Positions 52,547 to 60,766 of a stretch of 64,000 nt of DNA are shown one piece after another. How positions within the stretch are numbered: position 1 is the first letter of the stretch; each line of letters opens with the position of its first letter. Source of the stretch: JBHENC01 sp051000345 (lineage in GTDB: Bacteria > Acidobacteriota > Blastocatellia > Pyrinomonadales > Pyrinomonadaceae); the NCBI GenBank assembly GCA_051000345.1, contig JBPCOJ010000038.1, forward strand, positions 1-64,000, written 5' to 3'. The notes beneath the pieces are model-generated. The model saw only the letters and a list, made by a program, of their open reading frames with translations, was not told where the DNA came from and did no database searches. Made by a program: the position numbers and the translations under genes.

Positions 52547-53889
52547 TCGTCGATTACTTCCTTGATGAGTGCTTGTGTGGAAGCAACAGGTTCGTCTGTG
52601 ATGCGGTAAGCACCCTGAATGCGCGTGCTTGCTTCTTCGGCCTGCGCTTCTGTGCGGCAGTAAAGCACGCCGAGTGTTCGATGCGACGAAGAGAGTTCGT
52701 CGCCTATTTTCGCGTTTACCAGAAAGCCAACGGATGGGTCAATAGTGTCTTCGACGCGCGTGCGCCCGCCGCCGATGTTTGCGACGGCGCGACCAATCTC
52801 CGCCGCGTCAATGCCTGCTACAAATCCCGTGCGCGCAGATTCTACATGCACCTCGCGCAAAGTCAAATCAGCGAGTCTGGCAGGCTCGTCGCACACGCGC
52901 GCATCTCCGCCCTGCGCTTCGATGTTCAAACGAAACCGCTCCAACGCCGCGCCCGAATCGAGCGCCTGCTGCACTTTCACGCGCGCCGCTTCGAGCGACT
53001 GAGCGGCCTTTGCGAGCCACACCATCCGCGCCGTCAATTCAACGGAAAGCTCGTGTACGGGACGCGCGCCCTCATTCATTTCGCCGCGCAGAATTTCGAG
53101 ACACTCGCGCACTTCAACGGCGTTGCCGATTGCCATTCCAAGCGGTTGATTCATGTCTGTAATCAAGGCTTCGGTGCGGACACCAAACGCATTGCCGGTT
53201 TTGACGAGCGCCTGCGCCAATTCTTTCGCGCGCGCTTCATCCGCCATAAACGCGCCGCTTCCGGTCTTCACGTCGAGCACCAGCGCGTCCAGTCCCGCCG
53301 CCAATTTCTTCGACATAATCGACGCGACGATCAGCGGCAGAGCTTCCACCGTCGCCGTCGCATCGCGCAACGCGTAAAGCTTGCGATCAGCGGGCGCAAT
53401 CTCTTTCGTCTGCCCGGTCATCGCAAACCCGACGCGCTTCAGCACACTGCGAAACTCCGCGAGCGACAACTGCACGCGGTAGCCCGGAATCGATTCGAGC
53501 TTATCGAGCGTTCCGCCCGTGTGTCCTAATCCTCTGCCGGAAATCATCGGCACGCACACGCCACACGCGGCGGCGAGCGGCGCGATAATCAATGAAGTTT
53601 TATCGCCGACGCCGCCCGTCGAATGCTTATCGACTTTAGCTTCCGCGATGTCTGAAAAATCCAGCACCTCGCCGGAATGAAGCATTTCATCGGTAAGCGA
53701 ACGCGTTTCCGTTTCGCTCATGCCGTTGAGCAGTATCGCCATCAACAGCGCCGACGCTTGATAGTCAGCCCACTCGCCACGCGCGACGCCGCGCACAAAA
53801 AAAGCGATCTCTTCCGGTGAGAGCGCCGCGCCGTCGCGCTTTTTCCGTATCACATCCTGCGTTTGCAAACTTTTCTTTTCACTCCTCAA
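52543..53889 (-). CDS. deoA: Pyrimidine-nucleoside/thymidine phosphorylase
   Basis: Phosphorolyses pyrimidine nucleosides to base and (deoxy)ribose-1-phosphate. The 448-residue protein has an N-terminal helical domain, the phosphate site KHSTGGVGDKTSLIIAPL near 84, SGRGLGHTGGTLDKLESIPG in two parts near 112, and DVKTGSGAFM near 193. It overlaps bmpA downstream (four bases) and ispF upstream (four bases). It releases uracil/thymine that the reductive cluster at 11-28 kb could degrade. Confidence 0.94.
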   Translation of the reverse strand: MRSEKKSLQTQDVIRKKRDGAALSPEEIAFFVRGVARGEWADYQASALLMAILLNGMSETETRSLTDEMLHSGEVLDFSDIAEAKVDKHSTGGVGDKTSLIIAPLAAACGVCVPMISGRGLGHTGGTLDKLESIPGYRVQLSLAEFRSVLKRVGFAMTGQTKEIAPADRKLYALRDATATVEALPLIVASIMSKKLAAGLDALVLDVKTGSGAFMADEARAKELAQALVKTGNAFGVRTEALITDMNQPLGMAIGNAVEVRECLEILRGEMNEGARPVHELSVELTARMVWLAKAAQSLEAARVKVQQALDSGAALERFRLNIEAQGGDARVCDEPARLADLTLREVHVESARTGFVAGIDAAEIGRAVANIGGGRTRVEDTIDPSVGFLVNAKIGDELSSSHRTLGVLYCRTEAQAEEASTRIQGAYRITDEPVASTQALIKEVIDE

Positions 53890-54377
53890 GCACTGCCACT
53901 ATTACTTGCAAGCAACACGACGCACTGCACTGTCACGGCTTCACCGCGCCCGACGGCATCGAGTCCTTCGCCCGTTTTGGCCTTAACGCTCACGCACCCT
54001 GCTTCTATGCCGAGCGTCTGCGCCAGATTCAATTGCATCTGCGCGACATACGGGCGCAGTTTCGGTCTTTCCAGCATCAAGGTCGCATCAACGTTGACGA
54101 CATAAAATCCGCGCTCCTTCGCCAGCCACATCACGCGCGCCAAGAGTTGCATACTATCCGCGTTCTTCCACTGCGGATCACGATCCGGGAAATGCACGCC
54201 GATGTCGCCCTCGCACAACGCGCCGAGCACCGCGTCCGTCAACGCGTGCGCCAAAGCGTCTGCATCCGAATGGCCCTCTGCCCCGCGCAGGCTTTCGTCA
54301 ACGTGCACGCCGCCCAACATCAAAGGGCGTCCGTCAATCAATCTATGTGTGTCGTGTCCGATGCCGATGCGAAACAT
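53886..54377 (-). CDS. ispF: IspF, 2-C-methyl-D-erythritol 2,4-cyclodiphosphate synthase
   Basis: Catalyses a cyclisation step in the MEP isoprenoid pathway. The 163-residue trimeric protein has RIGIGHDTHRL at the start with the zinc Asp-x-His, LGGVHVDESLRGAEGHSDADAL in two parts near 23-42, GDIGVHFPDRDPQWKNADS near 58-76 and KAKTGEGLDAVGRGEA near 130. Length is standard. Its stop overlaps the deoA start, and ispD lies upstream. Confidence 0.95.
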   Translation of the reverse strand: MFRIGIGHDTHRLIDGRPLMLGGVHVDESLRGAEGHSDADALAHALTDAVLGALCEGDIGVHFPDRDPQWKNADSMQLLARVMWLAKERGFYVVNVDATLMLERPKLRPYVAQMQLNLAQTLGIEAGCVSVKAKTGEGLDAVGRGEAVTVQCVVLLASNSGSA

Positions 54378-54381
54378 AAAA

Positions 54382-54416
54382 TTAGATATTGGATAATGGA
54401 TGTCAGATGTTAGCGA
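54382..54416. repeat. Single-arm heptamer repeat between ispD and ispF
   Basis: Five units, TTAGATA TTGGATA ATGGATG TCAGATG TTAGCGA, follow each other without interruption. No inverted partner is found in the short gap, so this is a half element. It lies next to the ispF start and includes no coding sequence. Confidence 0.55.
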
Positions 54417-54442
54417 GAAACAAGAATCGGTTCCAGCCTCTA

Positions 54443-55138
54443 CTATGTAACATACGGCATTTGCTTTAACAGGATTTCGGCAAACGCCAAATCTTCCGGG
54501 CGCGTGATCTTGATGTTGCGCGCGGAGCCTTCGACGACGCGAACAGGGATGCCCAAACGCTCGACGAGAAAGCTATCGTCTGTGACTTCTGCCGCGTCCA
54601 TTTCATTTAGTTGGTCGTAGGCGCGGCATAGCAATTCGTATTGAAAGCACTGCGGCGTCAGGGCATGGCGTAAACGATTTCGCGCAAGCGTTCGCTGCAC
54701 CATATCGTTTTCAACTTCCTTGATCGTGTCTGTGGCGGAAGCCGCGAGGATTGCCGCGCCAGTTGTTTGTGCCGCCGCGATTGTTTGGCTAATTTCGTCG
54801 GGCGTGACGAAGGGACGCACGCCGTCATGCACGGCAATTATTCCGGCAGTCGCGGCAGACACCGCTTGCAATCCTTGCGCAACGGATGCAGCACGCGTTG
54901 CTCCGCCCTGCACAATGCGCGTGAGTTTATGCAAACCGTATTTTCCGGCGAGCGTTTGAAAGCTTGCCACATCCGGCTCGGGTAACGTAACGATGATCTC
55001 ATGGATCGCATCGCACTGCTCAAAACGTTTTAGCGTATGAATGATGACAGGCACGCCCGCGAGTTCGAGAAATTGCTTCGCCGTGCTGCCCCCCATGCGC
55101 GTGCCTTGCCCGGCGGCGGCGATGATGGCGACGTTCAT
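54443..55138 (-). CDS. ispD: IspD, MEP cytidylyltransferase
   Basis: Makes CDP-methylerythritol in the MEP pathway. The 231-residue protein has the nucleotide loop AIIAAAGQGTRMGGSTAKQFL in two parts near 4-25, GGATRAASVAQGL near 78, VHDGVRPFVTPDE near 103 and TDDSFLVERLG near 190. It is separate from IspF (some bacteria fuse them) and is followed by a repeat tract. Same strand as ispF, probably co-transcribed. Confidence 0.94.
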   Translation of the reverse strand: MNVAIIAAAGQGTRMGGSTAKQFLELAGVPVIIHTLKRFEQCDAIHEIIVTLPEPDVASFQTLAGKYGLHKLTRIVQGGATRAASVAQGLQAVSAATAGIIAVHDGVRPFVTPDEISQTIAAAQTTGAAILAASATDTIKEVENDMVQRTLARNRLRHALTPQCFQYELLCRAYDQLNEMDAAEVTDDSFLVERLGIPVRVVEGSARNIKITRPEDLAFAEILLKQMPYVT

Positions 55139-55191
55139 AGAAGCTGAAAATTAAGAAGGCGGTAGCGGTAATTGTGTAAACGGCTTTTCGT

Positions 55192-56361
55192 TTAGTCCGC
55201 CGCCGATTCGTCTTGATCTGTGACGCGCGCCGGAGCGGAAAAGCCGTTGCGTGTGTCGCGCGCGGGCGGCGGCAACGGCGGGCGGCGCGTGCCGTTGGTT
55301 GTGCGCAATTCGCCGTTGCTGTGGTTGGCGTGGCTATTACTATTAGCGCTGCCGTTGTCCACGCCTTCTTCCCAGATGCGCCCGAAGATCATTTTACCGG
55401 CGGTTGTTTGCAGCACGCTCGTCACGGCGACATCCGCATTCTTGCCGATTAAACGACGCGCATTATCCACGACGACCATCGTGCCGTCGTCCAGATACGC
55501 GACGCCCTGATTATATTCCTTGCCTTCCTTGAGAATGAAAACCTTCATCGCTTCGCCGGGCAGCACAACCGGCTTCAATGAGTTGGCGAGTTCGTTGATG
55601 TTGAGCACGTTGACGCCGCGCAGTTGCGAGACTTTATTCAAATTGAAATCGTTGGTGACGATGACGGCGTCGAGCAGCTTGCCGAGTTCGATGAGTTTCA
55701 AATCGACTTCGCGCACCGCAGGGAAATCCGTTTCGACGATTTGAATGTCGAGCGCGCTGTTGTTTTGCAAGCGCTGAAGCATATCGAGGCCGCGCCGCCC
55801 GCGCTGACGCTTAGACGAATCCGGCGAATCCGCGACTTGCTGCAACTCTCGCAAAATGAATTGCGGAATAACAATTGAGCCGCCGAGGAAACCAGTTTCC
55901 GCCACGTCCGCGATACGCCCGTCGATGATAACGGAAGTATCCAGAATCTTGTAATCACGCCGTGCTGCCTTGTCGCTAAAGATGCCGCCGAGCGCCGAAA
56001 GGTCTAGGTAATCGCCCTTCGCCGCGCCGACCATCAAGCCGACATAAGACATAAAGAAGGTCAGGGCAAGCGTCAAAAAGGTTTTAGTTTCCGGCGAGAC
56101 AGCCATTGATTCCTGACGGCTGATAAGCACGCCGATGAGAAATGCGCCGATAATGCCGAGAATCGAGCCGACTGCCGCGCCGATTAATGTTTTCAGAGAA
56201 GCGCGACGAATTCGCAGCTCGAAGAAAATAATCGCGCCCGCAATCAGAGCGGCGACCAGCGCCGATTCCAGTGGACGACCCGCAACGGGGCGCAGCACGA
56301 AGCCCGAAGTAACCAGGATGGCAGTAAAGACAATGCGTATAAGTATGATGTCGGAGCGCAT
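55192..56361 (-). CDS. Membrane PIN/TRAM-domain protein (YacL-like)
   Basis: A 389-residue protein with four N-terminal membrane helices, a PIN nuclease domain from about residue 140 (LDTSVIIDGRIADVAETGF with the catalytic Asp, ILRELQQVADS, VIVTNDFNLNKVS) and a TRAM RNA-binding segment near 265-330 (VLPGEAMKVFILKEGKEYNQ, VAYLDDGTMVVVDNARRLI). The C-terminal 45 residues are low complexity and asparagine-rich. It commonly precedes ispD in many genomes and likely cleaves RNA at the membrane. Confidence 0.88.
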   Translation of the reverse strand: MRSDIILIRIVFTAILVTSGFVLRPVAGRPLESALVAALIAGAIIFFELRIRRASLKTLIGAAVGSILGIIGAFLIGVLISRQESMAVSPETKTFLTLALTFFMSYVGLMVGAAKGDYLDLSALGGIFSDKAARRDYKILDTSVIIDGRIADVAETGFLGGSIVIPQFILRELQQVADSPDSSKRQRGRRGLDMLQRLQNNSALDIQIVETDFPAVREVDLKLIELGKLLDAVIVTNDFNLNKVSQLRGVNVLNINELANSLKPVVLPGEAMKVFILKEGKEYNQGVAYLDDGTMVVVDNARRLIGKNADVAVTSVLQTTAGKMIFGRIWEEGVDNGSANSNSHANHSNGELRTTNGTRRPPLPPPARDTRNGFSAPARVTDQDESAAD

Positions 56362-56485
56362 ATTACAAGCATCTTAGCACGCGCATAACTTGCGCGTCAC
56401 GAAAAGTCCTCGTAATCTAATTATTCAGCTTGAAGTGATTGCAATAGCAACATCAGCGCGATTATAATTATTCGGAGGTTTCGTT

Positions 56486-56695
56486 ATGCAAGAAAACAAC
56501 GACAAGCCCGTTTCGCCATTCATCTCCGAAGAGTCGCAGGAAAAAGCTAAAGCTGCGATTGACAGCGCGTTTCGTGCCGTTACTGAACATATCGGGCGCA
56601 TGGCTGATAATATCGCGGCGTTCAATAAAGAGCGGCAGGAAATGCAAGGGAGAATGAATCGTGGAAGCAGAAGAACAAACGGGCGCATTGTATGA
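56486..56695 (+). CDS. Small protein of unknown function
   Basis: A 69-residue polar helical protein: MQENNDKPVSPFISEESQEK and then AKAAIDSAFRAVTEHIGRM. I do not recognise it. A strong GGAGG site precedes the ATG at good distance. A perfect TATAAT lies at 56463-56468 with TTGCAA at 56439-56444 (18-base spacer), but this would put the transcription start inside the ribosome site, so the true promoter is unclear. Confidence 0.5.
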   Translation: MQENNDKPVSPFISEESQEKAKAAIDSAFRAVTEHIGRMADNIAAFNKERQEMQGRMNRGSRRTNGRIV

Positions 56696-56798
56696 CTTCC
56701 TTTACCGAGCTCTAACCGCATCGCTTCCTACTACGCGCAACTATTTGGCGGACGCTTATCTTCATTTGAAGAAACAGATACAACGCGCGATACATTAG
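56661..56798 (+). CDS. Possible overlapping small gene
   Basis: A GTG-initiated 45-residue frame (EAEEQTGALYDFLYRALTAS, then NYLADAYLHLKKQIQRAIH) overlaps the end of the previous gene by 35 bases in another frame. An AGGGAG ribosome site lies in front. Its helical, phage-like flavour is plausible but the frame is short and I recognise no family. Support is weak. Confidence 0.32.
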   Translation: MEAEEQTGALYDFLYRALTASLPTTRNYLADAYLHLKKQIQRAIH

Positions 56799-57757
56799 AC
56801 ACGACAGGCCACGCGACAGTTGGTGTGGTGAGCGGCGACCTCAAAAGCAGCAAAGAAAATCAAGTTAGGGCAACAATATACTTGACGAATCAGACTCGTC
56901 TAGGTGTATTAACGCGCTCTATGGGGGTGTCCAATGACCCCCAAAATCTCACACGGCGCGAAGGGAAGCCCCATGATATATCGCAACACTGAAATGAAAC
57001 TTGACCAGATTATTGGCTATCTGAACGAGGGCAAAATCAATCTGTCCCCTGCTTTCCAACGAGGTCACGTATGGAAGATAGGAGTCAGAAAGAAGTTGAT
57101 TTCCAATATCGTTCAAGGTAGGCCAATCCCTGCCGTTTTCCTCTATAAAGAACCTGATGATGAACGGTACTCTTACAACATTCTAGACGGCAAACAGCGA
57201 ATTGAAAGCCTGCTACTTTTCGTTGGGCCAGGAACTTCGAAATTAGGGATTGCCAATTGGGCTGATTACTTCTTTGAAGCGGACATCAAGAAGAAGGTTT
57301 CATTCCAAATTGAATTACCGGGCGGCAAACGTAGATTCAAGCAACTAGACGCTGCGACCGTTCGTGATTTTAGAGAGTATTCAATCCCAACGATTGAGAT
57401 AACACTGACTGACAGCACGGAACTGGATGAAATCATAGACCTGTTTGTTGACATCAACCAACAGGGCGAACCAGTAAAACGCTTTGATATTGTCAAAGCG
57501 ATGAGCGAAGAAAACGACTTGCTCCAGTCAGTTTTCAATTTGGTAGCAATAGAAGAGCAGGTTAGAGAAGACATCTTATACAGAGCAAGGCAGGGTGTCT
57601 TCAATGCTGTACTCAACAAATTATCGGTTGTGGCAAATATAAAGAATCAGAACGCCGCTGTTGATAGAACATGGGAGCGATTACTTGAGATAGCGTTGTT
57701 TGTAAGAACTAAAGAGCATCGCAAGCCCGTAGATGTTTTGAAGAGATTTATAGCTAA

Positions 57758-58744
57758 TTGCACTTGCATTGGCACTGCGAGTACGCGATAACTTTCAGCA
57801 TGAAAGCGTACTCAGCAGATTTACGTCAAAAGATTGTATGTGCCTACGAAAACGGCGAGGGCACGTTGGATGAGATCGCCGACATTTTTTCGATAGGGCG
57901 GCGCACCGCCGCCAGATATTTGAAACTGCATCGCACGGGTGGAAGTTTGCAGCCCAAGCCGCATGGCGGCGGCGTCCCGCTCTCGCTGACCGCGGAACAT
58001 TTAACTGCCATTGAACAGCGAGTCGCCGAACGGGGCGATGTAACGCCTGATGAATTAGTCGCCCATCTACTTGGCACGCAGAAGCTGAGAGTGCATCGCG
58101 CGACTGTTTGTCGTTGCTTGCAGCGATTGAGCTTGTCTCGCAAAAAAAAGTTTGGCGGCTTCCGAAAGAGACGAAGCAGCCAGAGATTTGTTCCGCCGCC
58201 GAGTTGCTCAGTCCGAGCGCAAACGACTTATCTTCATTGACGAGGCGGGCTTTCACTTGGCGATGACGCGACTCTATGGACGCGCCAAGCGCGGCATCCG
58301 AGCGCGGCATAGTGTCCCAAGTAAGCGCGGCATGAATCTGTCGGTAATCAGTTCCTTGAGGTTGCAAGGTGTCGTTGCTTCTTTGAGTGTCGCGGGAGCG
58401 ATTGATACTCCAATCTTCGACACCTACATCAACCAACTGTTTCTCCCACAGATTGAATCTGACGATGTGGTTGTGTTGGATAATTTGCCGGTGCATATTT
58501 CAAGTGACATCGAAGCGGCGGTCGCTTCACGAAAAGGACACGTCTTATGGTTGCCAGCGTACTCGCCGGACTTATCACCGATTGAACCGTTTTGGTCGAA
58601 AGTTAAAACTTCCGTGCGCGGCAAAGAGCCTCGGACAGAATCGGAACTAAACACCGCATTGACTACTGCCATCAATTCCGTGGTGCTTCAAGACATTGAT
58701 GGTTGGTTCAGACATTGCGGCTATTAGTGCCAATGCAAGTGCAA
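57758..58744 (+). mobile_element. IS630-family insertion sequence
   Basis: The 987-base element is bounded by 19-base perfect inverted repeats, TTGCACTTGCATTGGCACT at 57758-57776 and its complement at 58726-58744. It contains one transposase in two frames. Net insertion in the host gene is 988 bases, so any target duplication is one or two bases; the TA duplication usual for this family is not obvious at the right end. It breaks a DUF262 gene. Confidence 0.88.
57800..58727 (+). CDS. IS630-family transposase, two overlapping frames
   Basis: The first frame (57800-58240) has the helix-turn-helix part: YSADLRQKIVCAYENGEGTL, DIFSIGRRTAARYL and a second HTH TPDELVAHLLG. The second frame (stop at 58727) has the DDE catalytic core: LIFIDEAGFHLAMTRLYGRA with the first Asp, VVLDNLPVHIS with the second, and YSPDLSPIEPFWSKVK with the Glu. 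The join falls at a run of eight A after CGC (58140-58148), where slippage by +1 (or -2) would fuse RKK to SLAASE. Programmed slippage or a simple mutation both fit. Confidence 0.82.
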
Positions 58745-58926
58745 ACCGCTATATTAGAGCGCGTCAGCCTGAATCAGCGCTGACGGCAGAAGAAACTACG
58801 GAACTTAGGAGAGTCTTTAGATTCTTGCGAAAGGCTTATAGTTCAGGCTTGGGATCGTCGCGCCTTGCGACAGACCAGACTCACTTCTACAAGATGGCTA
58901 CATCGTTAATTGCAACTGACCTCTAA

Positions 58927-59782
58927 GAGGCTGTCTGAGAAGTTGACTGCCAGCCAGCATAAGCGGGTAAATTTTGGGTATGACAAACCAAATCTACCCA
59001 ACCGATCTGACTGAGAGTCAATGGAATCTTATCAAAGAGTTGATTCCCAGTGCGAAACCGGGCGGACGCCCTCGTTCTTTGGACACGCGCCTTGTTATCA
59101 ACGCCATCTTCTATATCGTTGTCGGTGGCATCAAGTGGCGAATGCTGCCGCATGAATATCCTTGTTGGAAGAGTGTTTATCACTACTTTCGGCAGTGGCG
59201 CATGAGCGGCGATTGGCAGCGTCTGCATGACACAATCCGCGCCCAAGTGCGTGAGCAGGCGGGACGCCACAAGCATCCAACGGCTGGATGTCTGGACTCG
59301 CAGAGCGTCAAAACCACTGAAATCGAAGGAGTGCGAGGCTATGACGCGGCCAAACAGATCAAAGGCCGCAAGCGACATCGGCTCGTTGACACCATGGGAT
59401 TGCTGGTGCTGGTGGTCGTCACCGCCGCCTCGGTGCAGGAACGTGACGGGGCGCGGTTGATCTTCAAGCGATTGCGCGGCAGTGGCAAAAAGTTGCGCCT
59501 GATCTGGGTTGATGGCGGCTATCGCGGGCAACTGGTGAGTTGGGTGGCTGAACATTTGCGTTTTCGTTTACGAGTCGTCTTGCGCTGCGATGAGCAAAAA
59601 GGATTCAAGGTGTTACCACGCCGCTGGGTAGTTGAACGAACCTTCGGATGGCTCAATCAATATCGCCGCTTGAGTAAAGACTATGAAGTCTTGCCATCAA
59701 GCAGCGAAGCGATGATCTACATTGCGATGACGCGCTTAATGCTGCGTCGCATCAAGGCTGCTTGACCTTCTCAGACAGCCTC
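58927..59782 (+). mobile_element. IS5-family insertion sequence
   Basis: An 856-base element with perfect 16-base terminal inverted repeats, GAGGCTGTCTGAGAAG at 58927-58942 and its complement at 59767-59782. It is flanked by the direct repeat TAA (58924-58926 and 59783-59785), a target duplication. The left TAA is the stop codon of the DUF262 gene, which is therefore preserved. The intact transposase and sharp ends point to recent activity. Confidence 0.92.
58980..59765 (+). CDS. IS5-family transposase
   Basis: A 261-residue DDE transposase. N-terminal IYPTDLTESQWNLIKELIPS and the GGRPRSLDTRLVINAIFYI block, then GGIKWRMLPHEYP, are the DUF4096-like leader of this group. The catalytic residues are in AGCLDSQSVKTTE near 98 (first Asp), LIWVDGGYRGQ near 173 (second Asp) and VVERTFGWLNQYRRLSKDYE near 222 (Glu). 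Start at the ATG 58980; a TTG two codons before is possible. It is full length and open. Confidence 0.92.
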   Translation: MTNQIYPTDLTESQWNLIKELIPSAKPGGRPRSLDTRLVINAIFYIVVGGIKWRMLPHEYPCWKSVYHYFRQWRMSGDWQRLHDTIRAQVREQAGRHKHPTAGCLDSQSVKTTEIEGVRGYDAAKQIKGRKRHRLVDTMGLLVLVVVTAASVQERDGARLIFKRLRGSGKKLRLIWVDGGYRGQLVSWVAEHLRFRLRVVLRCDEQKGFKVLPRRWVVERTFGWLNQYRRLSKDYEVLPSSSEAMIYIAMTRLMLRRIKAA

Positions 59783-59940
59783 TAACATTTCAAAGTTTTT
59801 GAGCCTGTTCTCTTTAGATTCTTAATTTATGCAACAACGCCAAAGTAATCTCATAATCCGCTCTACCCTTGTTTGCTCCAACAGTCGGATGAAGGCAGAC
59901 ACAAAACGCGAAATCTACGGCTTCACTCTTCCGGTAAAAG

Positions 59941-60612
59941 TTAAGGAGTGAAGACTTTTTTGATTGCGCGGCCGGTCTTCTTGGCTCCCTCGACTGTTTT
60001 TTCGCCGACGACTTTCGCGCCTTCACCTGTTTTCTGGCCGACGGTCTTGGCAGCGTCGCCCGTTTTCTCGACGACGGTTTTGCCGCCCTCGTAAGTTTTG
60101 TTGCCGACGGTCTTCGCCGTGTCGCCGGTCTTGCTTATCACTTTGCCCGCGCCCTCTTTTGTCGCCGAAGCAGCGTCCTTTGTTTTGTCCGCGACGTAGC
60201 CCGCGCCGTCGCTGATCGCATTGCCTGTCGCCGAGAGCGCGCTATCGACTTTGCTTTCCGGCAAGTCACGCGCCTCGCCCGTGCGCGGGTAAACTCTCGC
60301 CGTGCGTTTTCCGTCGCGCGTCGTCACGACGACTTTTTCAATGCGGCTGTTGCCGTTTTTGAACGTGCGCGTCTCGGTTCTCGTAGTGCCTTCGCGCGTC
60401 GTGGTGATTTCCGATTCGTCCGGCGCGGTGCGCGGCTGTTCCGCGACTGATTGCTCCGTGTTCGACGTGGTTGACGTAGTAGTCGTTGTCGTCGCGGTGT
60501 TGGTCGCGTTTGTGTTGGCATTCGTCGTCGGCGCTTCGGTCTTTTCGCAACCGACGCTCGCAAGAGACGCGATGAGTAGCGCGCAAAACCCTGTGATGAT
60601 TTTAAGTCGCAT
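59941..60612 (-). CDS. Lipoprotein with LEA-like 11-residue repeats
   Basis: A 223-residue protein. Residues 1-22 are a lipoprotein signal ending ASLASVGC. Next is a Thr/Asn-rich linker, a beta-like region (EGTTRTETRTFKNGNSRIEK), and from residue about 135 many repeats of the LEA group 3 type (T-x-x-x-A-K-x-x-x-x-K), such as KTGDTAKTVGNKTYEGGKTV, where each unit alternates Lys-Thr-Gly and Ala-Lys. LEA-like proteins protect against drying or freezing. A GAAGGAG ribosome site precedes the ATG. Family membership of the N-terminal half is unknown. Confidence 0.7.
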   Translation of the reverse strand: MRLKIITGFCALLIASLASVGCEKTEAPTTNANTNATNTATTTTTTSTTSNTEQSVAEQPRTAPDESEITTTREGTTRTETRTFKNGNSRIEKVVVTTRDGKRTARVYPRTGEARDLPESKVDSALSATGNAISDGAGYVADKTKDAASATKEGAGKVISKTGDTAKTVGNKTYEGGKTVVEKTGDAAKTVGQKTGEGAKVVGEKTVEGAKKTGRAIKKVFTP

Positions 60613-60653
60613 AATTATTCTCCTTCAGGTTATTTGATAGTCTATCTAAAATT

Positions 60654-60694
60654 GGAGCGTTTGACGGGGATTAAACCCGCGACCTCAAGTTTGA
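60654..60694 (-). other. tRNA 3'-half-like fragment
   Basis: On the minus strand the sequence reads GAGGTCGCGGGTTTAATCCC then CGTCAAACGCTCCA. That is the shape of a tRNA variable loop, T arm (stem GCGGG with a TTTAATC loop) and acceptor 3' strand with discriminator A, but no 5' half exists: the 5' side is the tRNA-Gly next door. It may be a scar left when an element integrated or excised at a tRNA, or a degraded tandem tRNA. Confidence 0.45.
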
Positions 60695-60766
60695 AGCACG
60701 AGACGGGAATCGAACCCGCAACCCTCGACATGGGAAGACGATGCTCTACCATTGAGCTACTCGTGC
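60695..60766 (-). tRNA. tRNA-Gly(CCC)
   Basis: A 72-base cloverleaf on the minus strand: acceptor GCACGAG pairs with CTCGTGC, D arm GCTC AATGGTA GAGC, anticodon arm TCGTC TTCCCAT GTCGA, and T arm GCGGG TTCGATT CCCGT. The anticodon is CCC, reading glycine GGG codons. The anticodon stem has one T-T mismatch. No CCA is encoded. Ten bases of its 5' end overlap the stop region of the nuclease-like gene. Confidence 0.88.

Larger units (their letters stand above)
56934..58926 (+). pseudogene. DUF262-domain gene interrupted by an IS630-type element
   Basis: The first 274 codons (to 57757) carry DUF262 motifs: NLSPAFQRGHVWK near 37, IPAVFLYKEPDDERY, YNILDGKQRIESLLLF near 80 and FVDINQQGEPVKRFDIVKAM near 175. 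Coding resumes at 58745 with RYIRARQPESALTAEE, then LRRVFRFLRKAYSSGLG and ends MATSLIATDL. Removal of 988 bases joins the parts in frame as RFIANRYIRAR, giving about 333 residues. An IS5-type element follows exactly at its stop. It may have been a short GmrS-like or McrB-type partner; it now encodes a chimeric truncated protein. Confidence 0.78.

Noticed and set aside
52519..53529. A 336-codon plus-strand frame opposite deoA
   Set aside because: deoA has all its motifs; the antisense frame is rich in Arg/Ala without recognisable domains.
39178..54416. CRISPR array as an explanation for the repeats
   Set aside because: The repeats are seven-base units in hairpins without regular spacers, and no cas gene is present.
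56439..56468. TTGCAA/18/TATAAT promoter in front of the small gene at 56486
   Set aside because: It would start transcription within the ribosome binding site; only the -10 is strong, so I mention it but do not list it as a feature.
59814..60026. Minus-strand frame ending NKGRADYEITLALLHKLRI
   Set aside because: It overlaps the LEA-like gene in another frame and has no convincing start; the tail looks gene-like but I could not tie it to a family, and a competing 40-codon plus-strand frame covers the same bases.
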